From an uncultured Sutterella sp. (GTDB taxonomy: Bacteria; Pseudomonadota; Gammaproteobacteria; Burkholderiales; Burkholderiaceae_F), in NCBI GenBank assembly GCA_900754475.1, contig CAAECY010000124.1, positions 1-45,714 on the forward strand: a stretch of 45,714 bases of DNA, in the 5' to 3' direction. The notes under the pieces are model-generated. The model saw only the letters and a list, made by a program, of their open reading frames with translations, was not told the origin of the DNA and made no database searches. Shown here one piece after another: positions 8,476 to 15,962 of this stretch (position 1 is the first letter of the stretch; every line of letters begins with the position of its first letter). Both the position numbers and the translations under genes were made by a program.

Positions 8476-9687
8476 TCATTTCGCGCGGAAGCGTCCCGCC
8501 GCAAGCGCGACGACAAGGAGCAGCACCGCTTCGCAAACGAACGCCGTGGAAAGACTCGTACGGTGCGCGATGAAGCCGATCAAGGCGGGCCCCGTCAAAA
8601 GCCCCGCATAGCCGAGGGTCGTCGCGCTCGCAAGCGCCAGGGCCATCGGCATCTCCTTTTGTTCGCCCGTTGCCGCAAAGGCAATGGGAACGATGTTGGA
8701 ACTCCCGACGCCAAGGAGGAAGAACGCAAAAAGAGCCGCCGCCCCCGACTCGACCCCAACCGCAAGAAGAAGCGCAAGGGCCGCCAAAAGCGCCCCCGCG
8801 CGCACGGTCGCGCGCGGCCCGATCCGGGCGATCAGGCGGTCGCCGAGAAAGCGCATCACGGTCATCGCGACGGAGAAAAAGGCAAAGCCGAGACCGGCAT
8901 TCTCCAAACTCATCCCGCGCGTTTCCGTGAGAAAGAGACCCGACCAGTCAAGGACCGCCCCTTCGGCGAGAAAAAGGATGAAGCAGACGGCGCCGAGAAA
9001 GAGCACGCCGCCCTTCGGCATGACGAATAAGGGCGTCTTTTCGCCGTTCTTTTTCTCTTCGCGCCCCGCGTCTTCGATCACCCAGCGACCGATCCGGAAC
9101 CAGAGGAGAACGAACAGGGCCGTGAGGAGGACCGCCGCCGCGACGGGCGAAAAGGAAAGGTTGAGTAGCGCCGTCATCGCGAGCGCCCCCGCAACGCCGC
9201 CCACGGAATAAAGCGCGTGAAAGCCCGAGAGAAGGCGCTTGGGGCTTCGCGCGTCAACGACCACCGAATGCACGTTCATCCCGACGTCGATCCCGCCGAA
9301 GGCCATGCCGAAAAGAAGCAGTCCCACGCCCGTCACAAGCGCGCCCGCAAGGGATGCGGCTTCCAAGGGGAGCCACAGCGTGAGAGCGAGCGCCGCGAGG
9401 AGCGCGCCGCAGACGGGAACGGAAGAGGCAAGCACGCGCCGTGCGCCCGCACGCGCAACCCAGGCGCCCGCCGCGGGCATGGCGATCAGACCTCCGAGGC
9501 CGAGGGCGAGGAGCAAAAGGCCGAAGCTTCCTTCGTCAAGCCCGAGGTGCGTTTTGACGAAAGGGACGAGCGAGGCCCAGACGGCCATGAAAAAGCCCGC
9601 AATGAAAAAGGAGAGACGGGTGGCGTGGTGTTCGCGGGGGATTTCCGCCCACCACGGGCGGGAGGGTCGAGGGGCAAAGGCGGACAT
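8476..9687 (-). CDS. MFS transporter (YbjJ-like)
   Basis: 403 residues from the ATG at 9687 (MSAFAPRPSRPWW). The longer frame reaching 10035 adds 116 Arg/Pro-rich residues and overlaps the next gene, so it was not used. About 12 hydrophobic segments are visible in two halves joined by a charged loop (EDAGREEKKNGEKTP), the major facilitator pattern. The family motif appears as GLIAMPAAGAWVARAGARRV after the second segment. Similarity to the E. coli YbjJ type is an impression; the substrate cannot be read from the sequence. No ribosome site is visible upstream, where the mRNA carries pyrimidine-rich imperfect repeats. It is the last gene of the minus-strand island. Confidence 0.85.
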   Translation of the reverse strand: MSAFAPRPSRPWWAEIPREHHATRLSFFIAGFFMAVWASLVPFVKTHLGLDEGSFGLLLLALGLGGLIAMPAAGAWVARAGARRVLASSVPVCGALLAALALTLWLPLEAASLAGALVTGVGLLLFGMAFGGIDVGMNVHSVVVDARSPKRLLSGFHALYSVGGVAGALAMTALLNLSFSPVAAAVLLTALFVLLWFRIGRWVIEDAGREEKKNGEKTPLFVMPKGGVLFLGAVCFILFLAEGAVLDWSGLFLTETRGMSLENAGLGFAFFSVAMTVMRFLGDRLIARIGPRATVRAGALLAALALLLAVGVESGAAALFAFFLLGVGSSNIVPIAFAATGEQKEMPMALALASATTLGYAGLLTGPALIGFIAHRTSLSTAFVCEAVLLLVVALAAGRFRAK

Positions 9688-9691
9688 GGGA

Positions 9692-9733
9692 AAGCCGGGA
9701 AAGGGAAGCCGGAAAGGGCAACCGGGAAAGGAA
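9692..9733. repeat. Three imperfect 14-bp direct repeats upstream of the MFS gene
   Basis: Plus-strand units AAGCCGGGAAAGGG, AAGCCGGAAAGGGC and AACCGGGAAAGGAA follow one another without gaps. They end 4 bp before the MFS start codon, so they lie in its 5' untranslated region as pyrimidine-rich repeats in the mRNA. Their role is unknown; they could be simple low-complexity DNA. Confidence 0.6.
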
Positions 9734-9809
9734 CGCCGCGCCCGGGGATATTCGGGTGCGGCTGTGAGTGTCGACGGTACGGGTGTCGAGAGAAAGCCGA
9801 AGTTCGGTC

Positions 9810-10517
9810 TCAAGGAAGAAGCGCTTCCGTGTGAACGCGCTTCGGGTCGCACCCGAGGCCGATGACGGCTTCGGCCATGGAATTCATGAAGCCCGCGCTC
9901 CCGCACGCATAGACGGTGCGGTTCGCGACGTCGGGACAGAGTTCGAGGATGCGTTCGGCCGTGAGGCGCCCCGTCGGTTCGCCGGGAAGGGGATCTTCCT
10001 TCACGAAAGGCACGAACGTAAGCTCTTCGCGGCATTCGGCGAGCGTGCGCCAGAGCTTATTGAAGACAACCGACTCCTGATTGCGCGCGCAGTAAAGGAC
10101 CGTGACGGGCGTGCCCGGACGGTGAATGAGGAGTTCGCGCGCGATCGACATGACGGGCGTCACACCGATCCCGGCGGCGATGAGAAGAAACGGCCCCGGA
10201 TCCTTTTCGTCGACGACGAAGTCGCCCATCGGTTCCGAAATCGAGAAGCGGGTGCCGACGGGGACCTCCTTCGTGATCCAGTTGGAACCTTTGCCTTCCG
10301 GAACGCACCGGACGGTGAGCGTCGTAAATTCGCACGAGCCGCAGGTCGACGAAACGGTCCAGCAGCGCACGAGCCCCGTGTCGCCGATCGGGACCATCAC
10401 GAACTGGCCCGCCTTGGGGCGGAACGTCTTCGGGGTTTCAAGCTGAATCGTCCAGGTGTCGGGCGTTTCGCAAATGCGCCCGTGAAGCGTCACGGGCACG
10501 GTAAAGGGCATCGTCAT
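9810..10517 (-). CDS. FAD/NAD(P)-binding reductase of the ferredoxin-NADP reductase type
   Basis: 235 residues from the ATG at 10517. GGAGG lies 4 nt before this ATG and 10 nt before a second in-frame ATG, so either could be used. The N-terminal FAD-binding barrel has RCWTVSS at residues 51-57 in place of the usual RxYS/T flavin motif. The NAD(P) domain has AAGIGVTPVMSIAREL (about 114-129) and ends with YACGSAGFMNSM, like the YxCGP element of the family. No cysteine-rich [2Fe-2S] ferredoxin domain follows, so an electron acceptor must be supplied by another protein. Partner and physiological role are unknown. It is encoded downstream of the M20 peptidase gene, after a terminator. Confidence 0.85.
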   Translation of the reverse strand: MTMPFTVPVTLHGRICETPDTWTIQLETPKTFRPKAGQFVMVPIGDTGLVRCWTVSSTCGSCEFTTLTVRCVPEGKGSNWITKEVPVGTRFSISEPMGDFVVDEKDPGPFLLIAAGIGVTPVMSIARELLIHRPGTPVTVLYCARNQESVVFNKLWRTLAECREELTFVPFVKEDPLPGEPTGRLTAERILELCPDVANRTVYACGSAGFMNSMAEAVIGLGCDPKRVHTEALLP

Positions 10518-10611
10518 AAGGCCTCCGCGTGAGAGTGTTTGAGCGTGACCGAGTATAGTCCGCGCGCTCCGAATCGTCGGTCCCGCACGGGGAAAGAGCG
10601 TCGGAAAACGG

Positions 10612-10656
10612 AAAAAGAAAAACTCCGACGCGCCCGCAAGGGATCCGTCGGAGTTT
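10612..10656 (-). terminator. Terminator after the M20 peptidase gene
   Basis: An 11-bp stem AAACTCCGACG / CGTCGGAGTTT (10620-10630 with 10646-10656) is followed on the minus strand by a T-rich tail (TTTCTTTTTC). It lies 66 bp past the peptidase stop and separates it from the reductase gene. Confidence 0.85.
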
Positions 10657-10721
10657 CGAGGGGACGAAGAAAGCGGTCGGGAGGCTGCCCGCCGCTTTCC
10701 TTTCACACCTTGCCCGAGCGC

Positions 10722-11837
10722 TCAAACGAGCGAGAAGAAGCGGCGCACCATGCGGATGCGTTCTTCGACCGTGTCGAGTCGCAGGAATTCCTTCTCGCAG
10801 TGGAAACCGCCGCCCGCAGGGCCGCAGCCGTCGATCACGGGCACGCGCATGGCGGCGATGTGGTTGCCGTCGGAGCCGCCGCCCGCGTCGATCCACGTCG
10901 CTTCGAACCCTTCGAGACGGGCCGCTTCGGTGATCTTCGCCACGAGTTCCTTCGTGTCGGGCGAGAGCGGCATGGCGGGCGAACGGTTGAGCATTTCGAT
11001 CGTCTGCGTGACGCCTTCGACCCAGGTCGTATCAGCGAGTTCGCGCAGCGCCGCGTCGAGCGTCGCGTGGTGTTCGTCGAACCAGTAGCGCGTGTCGATT
11101 TCGACCGTGCAGCGGTCCGAAATGACGTTCGAAACGGTGCCCCCGTGGATGACGCCCGGGTTCACGGTCGTGCCGAGCGCGTCGTCCGCAAGACCGTACG
11201 CGGCGAGCGCGAAGCGCATCGCGGCGATGTTGGCGTTGAGGCCGTCCTTGGGGTTGTTGCCCGCGTGCGAAGAAACGCCCTTGAAGGTGACGCGGTAGCT
11301 CGCAACGCCCTTACGGGAGCGCACGAGTTGGCCGCCCGCACGGGCCGCTTCGAAAACGAGCACGTTGCGCGCCTTTTTGCCGTGTTCGCAGAGCCAGGCG
11401 GTCGAGGCCTTCGAACCCGTTTCTTCGTCGGGATTGAAGGCGCAGCAAATCGAGAGACGTTCGAGGTCCTTCGGGTCCGCCGTCTTGCAGGCGTAGTAGG
11501 CGGCAAGCACCCCGCCCTTGCAGTCGGAGCAGCCCGGCCCGTAGGCGCGGTCGCCTTCGACGCGCAGGGGGCGCTCCGCCGCCGTGCCGTCGGGGAAGAC
11601 CGTATCGAGGTGGCCGTTCATCATCACGTCGTAGTGATCCGCCTCGGGCTTGTTGCGGCAAAGGAGCCCCTTGCCGACGGTCGGGCCGAGATCGACGAGT
11701 TCGCACGTGAAGCCGATCGATTCGAAGTAGCCCTTCATGATTTCCGCGGCGCGCGTCACGCCCGCACGGTTGGCGGTGCCGCAGTCGAGATTGACGAGCG
11801 GCTCGAGATCCTTGAGGTAATCGTTGAGCAGGGTCAT
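10722..11837 (-). CDS. M20-family metallopeptidase (glutamate carboxypeptidase-like)
   Basis: 371 residues. The di-zinc ligand pattern of M20 enzymes is complete: H76 in NGHLDTVF with D78, D105 in GPGCSDCKGG, E138/E139 in NPDEETGS, E163 in VFEAARAGG, and H346 in GFHCEKEF. The lid-domain histidine (SSHAGNNPKDG, H191) used by dimeric carboxypeptidases is also present. The family removes C-terminal residues from peptides or folates; closeness to carboxypeptidase G2 is an impression and the real substrate is unknown. There is no signal peptide, so it acts in the cytoplasm. It is encoded directly after yjiH-yjiG with a terminator hairpin in between. AAGGATT precedes the ATG. Confidence 0.92.
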   Translation of the reverse strand: MTLLNDYLKDLEPLVNLDCGTANRAGVTRAAEIMKGYFESIGFTCELVDLGPTVGKGLLCRNKPEADHYDVMMNGHLDTVFPDGTAAERPLRVEGDRAYGPGCSDCKGGVLAAYYACKTADPKDLERLSICCAFNPDEETGSKASTAWLCEHGKKARNVLVFEAARAGGQLVRSRKGVASYRVTFKGVSSHAGNNPKDGLNANIAAMRFALAAYGLADDALGTTVNPGVIHGGTVSNVISDRCTVEIDTRYWFDEHHATLDAALRELADTTWVEGVTQTIEMLNRSPAMPLSPDTKELVAKITEAARLEGFEATWIDAGGGSDGNHIAAMRVPVIDGCGPAGGGFHCEKEFLRLDTVEERIRMVRRFFSLV

Positions 11838-11851
11838 GAGCTGAATCCTTG

Positions 11852-11887
11852 AAAAAAATACCGCCGGTCCCCGAAGAGGCCGGCGGT
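11852..11887 (-). terminator. Terminator between yjiG and the M20 peptidase gene
   Basis: On the minus strand an 8-bp stem ACCGCCGG / CCGGCGGT with a 12-nt loop is followed by ATTTTTTT. The T-run ends 14 nt before the peptidase ATG, just before its ribosome site. Readthrough would be needed if the peptidase is expressed from the yjiH promoter. Confidence 0.85.
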
Positions 11888-11901
11888 CGTTGATCGGTCG
11901 A

Positions 11902-12375
11902 TCAGGCGAAGAAGCGCATGAGGATCATGCCGATGCAGGCCATGAGGACGCTGTTGAGCATCAGCACGGGCCAGTACTTCTTCGGGCAGTTCGCAACGCC
12001 GAGAAGGCGACCCATGTACTGGATCTGCGAAGCCATCAGAATGAAGGCGGGCGCGAGAATCGTAACGTCGTGACCGTTGAGCGAGCCGCTCGCGGCAAGG
12101 CTCGCCGCAACGCCGACGCCCGCACCGCACGAGAGCCACGTGGCGAGAAGAACGGAGAGGGCTTCGCCCGGAAGGTCGAAGACGCCCATGATGCCGCCGA
12201 AGTTTTCGCCGAGGAACTTCATCACGCCGAAGAGTTGCAGCATGTAGGTGAGCACGAACGCCATGAGCACGTTCGGCAGCAGGCTGTAGAGGCCGATGTT
12301 GAGACCCTTCTTCGTACCGACGATGAAGATGTCGAACGGGTTGTTGCTCTTCGTTTCGGTGGAATTACTGCTCAT
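11902..12375 (-). CDS. yjiG: YjiG-family inner-membrane protein
   Basis: 157 residues with four to five hydrophobic segments (LLPNVLMAFVLTYMLQLFG, LSVLLATWLSCGAGVGVAA, ILAPAFILMASQIQYMG, VLMLNSVLMACIGMILM). Sequence pattern and size match E. coli YjiG, which carries the nucleoside-recognition (Gate) fold; molecular function in the family is not established. Its start overlaps the yjiH stop by 11 bp, so the two are almost certainly translated together and probably form one membrane complex. E. coli has yjiH-yjiG followed by the isoaspartyl dipeptidase gene iadA; here an M20 peptidase occupies that third place. Confidence 0.88.
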   Translation of the reverse strand: MSSNSTETKSNNPFDIFIVGTKKGLNIGLYSLLPNVLMAFVLTYMLQLFGVMKFLGENFGGIMGVFDLPGEALSVLLATWLSCGAGVGVAASLAASGSLNGHDVTILAPAFILMASQIQYMGRLLGVANCPKKYWPVLMLNSVLMACIGMILMRFFA

Positions 12376-13045
12376 TTTCGAAATCCTTCTTGTAGACGGT
12401 GTGCATGAGCGTGCGGATCAGCATGCCGCCCGCGAACTTCAAGCAAAGAATGATGACCATCGGAATCCAGACGGCGCAGGTGAACATGCCGAAGAGGGCC
12501 GAAACGGTCGAGTAGTAGTTGCTGATGCAGCCCGCGCCCGAATACTGCCAGGCGCAGATCGTCACGAGGTTGCGCTTCGTGATGTGGCCTTCGTCGTACA
12601 TGGCGCGCGTGATCGCGGCGCCGCCGTCGGTACTCTGAAGGTCGGTGATGAGGGCGAGCCCCGTCTTGCCGGGGACGCCGAGGAGCGGACGCAGAAGGGG
12701 CGTCAGGAGCACCTGAGCGGCACGCAGAGCGCCGTAGTGTTCGAGCACTTCGATGAGACCCATCGCGAGCATGACGCCCGGGAAGAGGGAGAGCGAGAAG
12801 AGGAAGCCCGCACGAGCGCTGAGGCCGCCCGCACCGGTGAAGTTGTTCTTCGACTCGGCGATCGTACCGAACTTGCCGATCAGAGTCGTGTAGTCGAATG
12901 CGCCGAGCCACTGCCGGCCTTCGGGCATGTTGTAGAAAACGCCGGAGAAGTAGATGATGGCGAGGATCAGGGCGATGTAGGCCCCGATACCCACCTTGGG
13001 ATTCTCTTCAGAGGCGGCGGCCTGCTGGGAGAGGGTTTCGGACAT
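12365..13045 (-). CDS. yjiH: YjiH-family inner-membrane protein
   Basis: 226 residues with about five hydrophobic segments (YIALILAIIYFSGVFYNM, FLFSLSLFPGVMLAMGL, TCAVWIPMVIILCLKF). The central stretch LLGVPGKTGLALITDLQSTDGG resembles the nucleoside-recognition domain of YjiH. GAGGAAA lies 6-7 nt before the ATG at 13045. It is the first gene of the minus-strand island and overlaps yjiG by 11 bp. A perfect inverted repeat (GTTACA-N2-TGTAAC) sits 31 bp upstream and may be an operator. A role in small-molecule or dipeptide transport is inferred only from pairing with peptidase genes here and in E. coli. Confidence 0.88.
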   Translation of the reverse strand: MSETLSQQAAASEENPKVGIGAYIALILAIIYFSGVFYNMPEGRQWLGAFDYTTLIGKFGTIAESKNNFTGAGGLSARAGFLFSLSLFPGVMLAMGLIEVLEHYGALRAAQVLLTPLLRPLLGVPGKTGLALITDLQSTDGGAAITRAMYDEGHITKRNLVTICAWQYSGAGCISNYYSTVSALFGMFTCAVWIPMVIILCLKFAGGMLIRTLMHTVYKKDFENEQ

Positions 13046-13075
13046 AAGGTTTCCTCTGTAATCAATGTCGAAGAT

Positions 13076-13089
13076 GTTACATGTGTAAC
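13076..13089. promoter_or_regulatory. Perfect inverted repeat upstream of yjiH, possible operator
   Basis: GTTACATGTGTAAC is a GTTACA-TG-TGTAAC dyad located 31 bp upstream of the yjiH start codon. Size and symmetry suit a dimeric helix-turn-helix regulator. No regulator gene is encoded next to it, and no clear -35/-10 pair could be fixed around it. Confidence 0.4.
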
Positions 13090-13358
13090 CTCCAAGTTCT
13101 CTATCCTACGGAGATGCCGCGGTCGGTGCGTAGGGAATCTGTCGTATCGGGTTTGACGGTCCGGGAGCTTGTATTCCTCGGTACATCAGGGGTATCCGCA
13201 AAAAGAGAGGTCGGTTTTGCGCGCCAACCCGCTCGGATCCGTCCGAAAGGTCGGTGTTTGGCGGAAAACGGGCGGAATGCGTTCGGGATTCGGGTATGCG
13301 AGAAGGGGATTTTCTTTGCGAATCATTGCGAAAGAACATATCCCGACACGGCATTCGA

Positions 13359-13364
13359 TACAAT
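13359..13364 (+). promoter_or_regulatory. Possible -10 element upstream of hflK
   Basis: TACAAT within CGATACAATTTCC lies 80 bp before the hflK ATG in a locally AT-richer stretch. No good -35 is present at 16-18 bp. Confidence 0.4.
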
Positions 13365-13443
13365 TTCCTGATCGAAAAAACGGGACGCTTCCGCGCCGAC
13401 GAGCGTGTCGAATCGTCCACCGGACAATCGGAGAACAGCATCC

Positions 13444-15072
13444 ATGTCGCTCAATGACCCCCATTGGGGCCGCGGTTCCGACGAGCCGCAAGACACGAAA
13501 AAGGACGAGGGTCGCGAAGAAACGCCCGCGGGCGGGCGCAATACGGGTCGCGACGACTACAACGACCGCAACGACCGGAACGATCGCGACGACGCGTCGC
13601 GCAACGCGCGCGGGAGTCGCAACGATCGCGGTGACCGCTACAACCGCGACAATCGCGACGACGGGGAAGGGGACGAACTCGACCGTCTCTGGCGCAATTT
13701 CACCGACATGATCAACGACGCGATGGGCTCGCGCAACGAGAACCGTCGCCGCGAGGATTTGCGCTCGCAGCTGAAGTCGCGCGACGACTTCTCGTACGAC
13801 GACGACCGCGGTCGCCGCGATGAGAGCCGCGACAACCGCGACGATCGCTACGACCGCGACGAAGATCCCGCCGCGGGTCCGCGCGTGCGTCCCGAGCCGC
13901 ACCGCGAGTCCGGGCGCGACTCCGACCGCGTCTCGCCCCTCGAAGCCTTCCGACGCGCCCAGGAGCGCCAGCGCCGCTCGGGCGGCGGCGGCCGAGGCGA
14001 GAAGCGCTCCGGGTTCGGAGCGGGCGTTTTCCTTGCCTTCGTCGTTGCCGGTTGGGCTGCTTCGGGCTTTTACATCGTGCCCGAAGGGCAGACGGGCGTC
14101 GTGACGACGTTCGGTCGCTATGCCGAATCGACCATGCCGGGCTTTCACTGGCACATGCCCGCGCCCGTTCAGAGCGTGCAGCTCGTTGACGTCAGCAGCG
14201 TGCGCACGACCGAAATCGGCGGCTCCGCAAGCTCGAACCGTCTGCGCGAAGCGCTCATGCTCACGGACGACGAAAACATCGTCGACGTGCAGTTCACGGT
14301 TCAGTACCGCATCAAGCCCGAAACGGGCGCGAAGGACTACCTCTTCAATACGCGCGCGCCCGACACGTCGGTCGTGCAGGCCGCGGAATCGGCCATGCGC
14401 GAAGTGGTCGGTCGCAAGACGATGGACAGCATCCTCTTCGAATCGAAGGCCGAAATCGCCGAAGCCGTGAAGGCGTCGATGCAGTCGATGCTTGACCGCT
14501 ATTCGACCGGGATCGAGGTGATGAGCGTTGCGATTCAGAACGCTCAGCCCCCGCAGCCCGTTCAGGCGGCCTTCAACGACGCCGTCAAGGCGGGTCAGGA
14601 CCGAGAACGCTCGATCAACCTCGGCGAAGCGTACATGAACGCGGTGCTCCCGAAGGCTCAGGGTACGGCCTCGCGCCTCAAGGAAGAGGCCGAGGGTTAC
14701 AAGGCGCGCGTCGTGGAAACGGCCGCGGGTGACGCGGACCGCTTCAAGTCGGTCTACGCCGAATACAAGGCTGCGCCCGAAGTGACGCGCGACCGCCTCT
14801 ACATCGACGCGATGCGCGAAGTCTTCTCGAACGTCTCGAAGATCTACGTGGGGAGCGACTCGGGGAACAATCTCCTCTACTTGCCGCTTGACAAGATCGT
14901 CTCGACGACGAAGAAGGCCGCCGAAACGGAAGCGCTCGACGCTCAGGGCTCGCTCGGCACGACGCCCGTGCCTGCCGTCCCGTCGACGACCGGTACGTCG
15001 AACACCGCCTCGGCGCACTACGAAACGGAACCCGCCGCCGACATCCGCGACATCCGCTCGCGCATCCGCTGA
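13444..15072 (+). CDS. hflK: HflK, FtsH protease modulator (SPFH/band 7 protein)
   Basis: 542 residues from the ATG at 13444 (MSLNDPHWGRGSDE), chosen over an upstream in-frame ATG because CGGAG is 10 nt before it and the HflK-type Gly/Asp-rich start fits. One membrane segment is at about residues 190-212 (VFLAFVVAGWAASGFYIV), followed by the SPFH domain (VPEGQTGVVTTFGRY, PGFHWHMPAPVQSVQLVD) and a long helical tail. HflK and HflC form a large membrane cage around FtsH. Residues of about 35-160 are unusually rich in Asp, Arg and Asn with DR/ND repeats, which makes the protein some 120 residues longer than E. coli HflK. hflC follows 17 bp downstream. Confidence 0.96.
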   Translation: MSLNDPHWGRGSDEPQDTKKDEGREETPAGGRNTGRDDYNDRNDRNDRDDASRNARGSRNDRGDRYNRDNRDDGEGDELDRLWRNFTDMINDAMGSRNENRRREDLRSQLKSRDDFSYDDDRGRRDESRDNRDDRYDRDEDPAAGPRVRPEPHRESGRDSDRVSPLEAFRRAQERQRRSGGGGRGEKRSGFGAGVFLAFVVAGWAASGFYIVPEGQTGVVTTFGRYAESTMPGFHWHMPAPVQSVQLVDVSSVRTTEIGGSASSNRLREALMLTDDENIVDVQFTVQYRIKPETGAKDYLFNTRAPDTSVVQAAESAMREVVGRKTMDSILFESKAEIAEAVKASMQSMLDRYSTGIEVMSVAIQNAQPPQPVQAAFNDAVKAGQDRERSINLGEAYMNAVLPKAQGTASRLKEEAEGYKARVVETAAGDADRFKSVYAEYKAAPEVTRDRLYIDAMREVFSNVSKIYVGSDSGNNLLYLPLDKIVSTTKKAAETEALDAQGSLGTTPVPAVPSTTGTSNTASAHYETEPAADIRDIRSRIR

Positions 15073-15089
15073 TTTGAAAGGTTGACAAC

Positions 15090-15962
15090 GTGAAACGCAT
15101 CATCAACATCGTCATTGCTCTTGCGGTGCTTGCGGGCGCCGCACGCCTGTGCCTCTACACGGTGAACGAGCGCGAGTACGCCATGGTGTTCGCGCTCGGC
15201 GAACTCCGCACGGTCGTCGATCAGCCGGGGCTGCACTTCAAGCTGCCGCCTCCCTTCCAGAACGTCGTCTACCTTGACAAGCGCATTCTGACGCTCGACG
15301 CCTCGGGGGCCGACCTCGTGCAAACGAGCGAGAAGAAAAACCTCATGATCGACACCTTCGTGAAGTGGCGCATCGGCGACCCGCGCCGCTACTGGGTGTC
15401 CTTCCAGGGGAGCGAACGCGCCGCTTCGGACCGCGTCTCGGCTCTGCTGCGCGACGTGCTCAACATCACCGTGAACAAGCGCACGGTCAACCAGATCACG
15501 TCGGCCGAGCGCGAAAAGGCGATGGGCGAAATTTCGACCCTCCTTCAGGCGCGCGTCAAGGACGTCGGCATCGACATCGTCGACGTTCGCATGAAGCGCG
15601 TCGACTTCACGCCCGAAATTTCCGAGTCGGTCTACCGCCGCATGGAAGCCGAACGCAAGCGCGTCGCTTCGGAAGAGCGCTCGAAGGGGGCCGCTCAGGC
15701 CGAACGCATCCGCGCCAACGCCGACCGTCAGAGCGAGGTGATTCTCGCCCAGGCGTACCGCGACGCTCAGAAGATCAAGGGCGAAGGCGATGCCGCGGCC
15801 GCCCGCATCTACGCCGAAGCCTTCGGCAACGACCCCGAGTTCGCGCGCTTTTACCGCTCGCTCGAAGCCTACAAGCAGAGCTTTGCCGATAAGAGCGACG
15901 TGATGGTGGTCGACTCGAACGCCGACTTCTTCGGCTTCATGAAGGACAAAGCGCAGAAATGA
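15090..15962 (+). CDS. hflC: HflC, FtsH protease modulator (SPFH/band 7 protein)
   Basis: 290 residues from a GTG start; AAAGG lies 8 nt upstream. An N-terminal membrane segment (IINIVIALAVLAGAARLCLY) is followed by the SPFH domain (NEREYAMVFALGELRTV, PGLHFKLPPPFQNVVYLD). The C-terminal region has a long helical stretch with the typical HflC motif RVKDVGIDIVDVRMKRVDF and ERIRANADRQSEVILAQAYR. It partners HflK in the membrane complex that regulates FtsH. Its stop overlaps the DUF2065 start (ATGA), so the three genes hflK-hflC-DUF2065 are one unit. Confidence 0.97.
   Translation: MKRIINIVIALAVLAGAARLCLYTVNEREYAMVFALGELRTVVDQPGLHFKLPPPFQNVVYLDKRILTLDASGADLVQTSEKKNLMIDTFVKWRIGDPRRYWVSFQGSERAASDRVSALLRDVLNITVNKRTVNQITSAEREKAMGEISTLLQARVKDVGIDIVDVRMKRVDFTPEISESVYRRMEAERKRVASEERSKGAAQAERIRANADRQSEVILAQAYRDAQKIKGEGDAAAARIYAEAFGNDPEFARFYRSLEAYKQSFADKSDVMVVDSNADFFGFMKDKAQK

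Larger units (their letters stand above)
13046..13443. other. Divergent intergenic region, yjiH (-) and hflK (+)
   Basis: 398 bp without a convincing gene. The yjiH-proximal end holds the inverted repeat at 13076-13089. The hflK-proximal end is less GC-rich, holds the possible -10 TACAAT at 13359 and two direct copies of TTGCGAA (13325-13345 area). Short open frames here lack ribosome sites or recognisable products. Expected to carry promoters for both flanking transcription units. Confidence 0.7.

Noticed and set aside
9688..10035. 116-residue N-terminal extension of the MFS transporter
   Set aside because: It is Arg/Pro/Ser-rich, overlaps the end of the reductase gene and precedes the first hydrophobic segment without adding a known signal.
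13550..13860. Short repeated CGCGACGAC-like units considered as a CRISPR or repeat array
   Set aside because: The units are irregular, have no spacers and translate in frame as the Asp/Arg-rich part of HflK.
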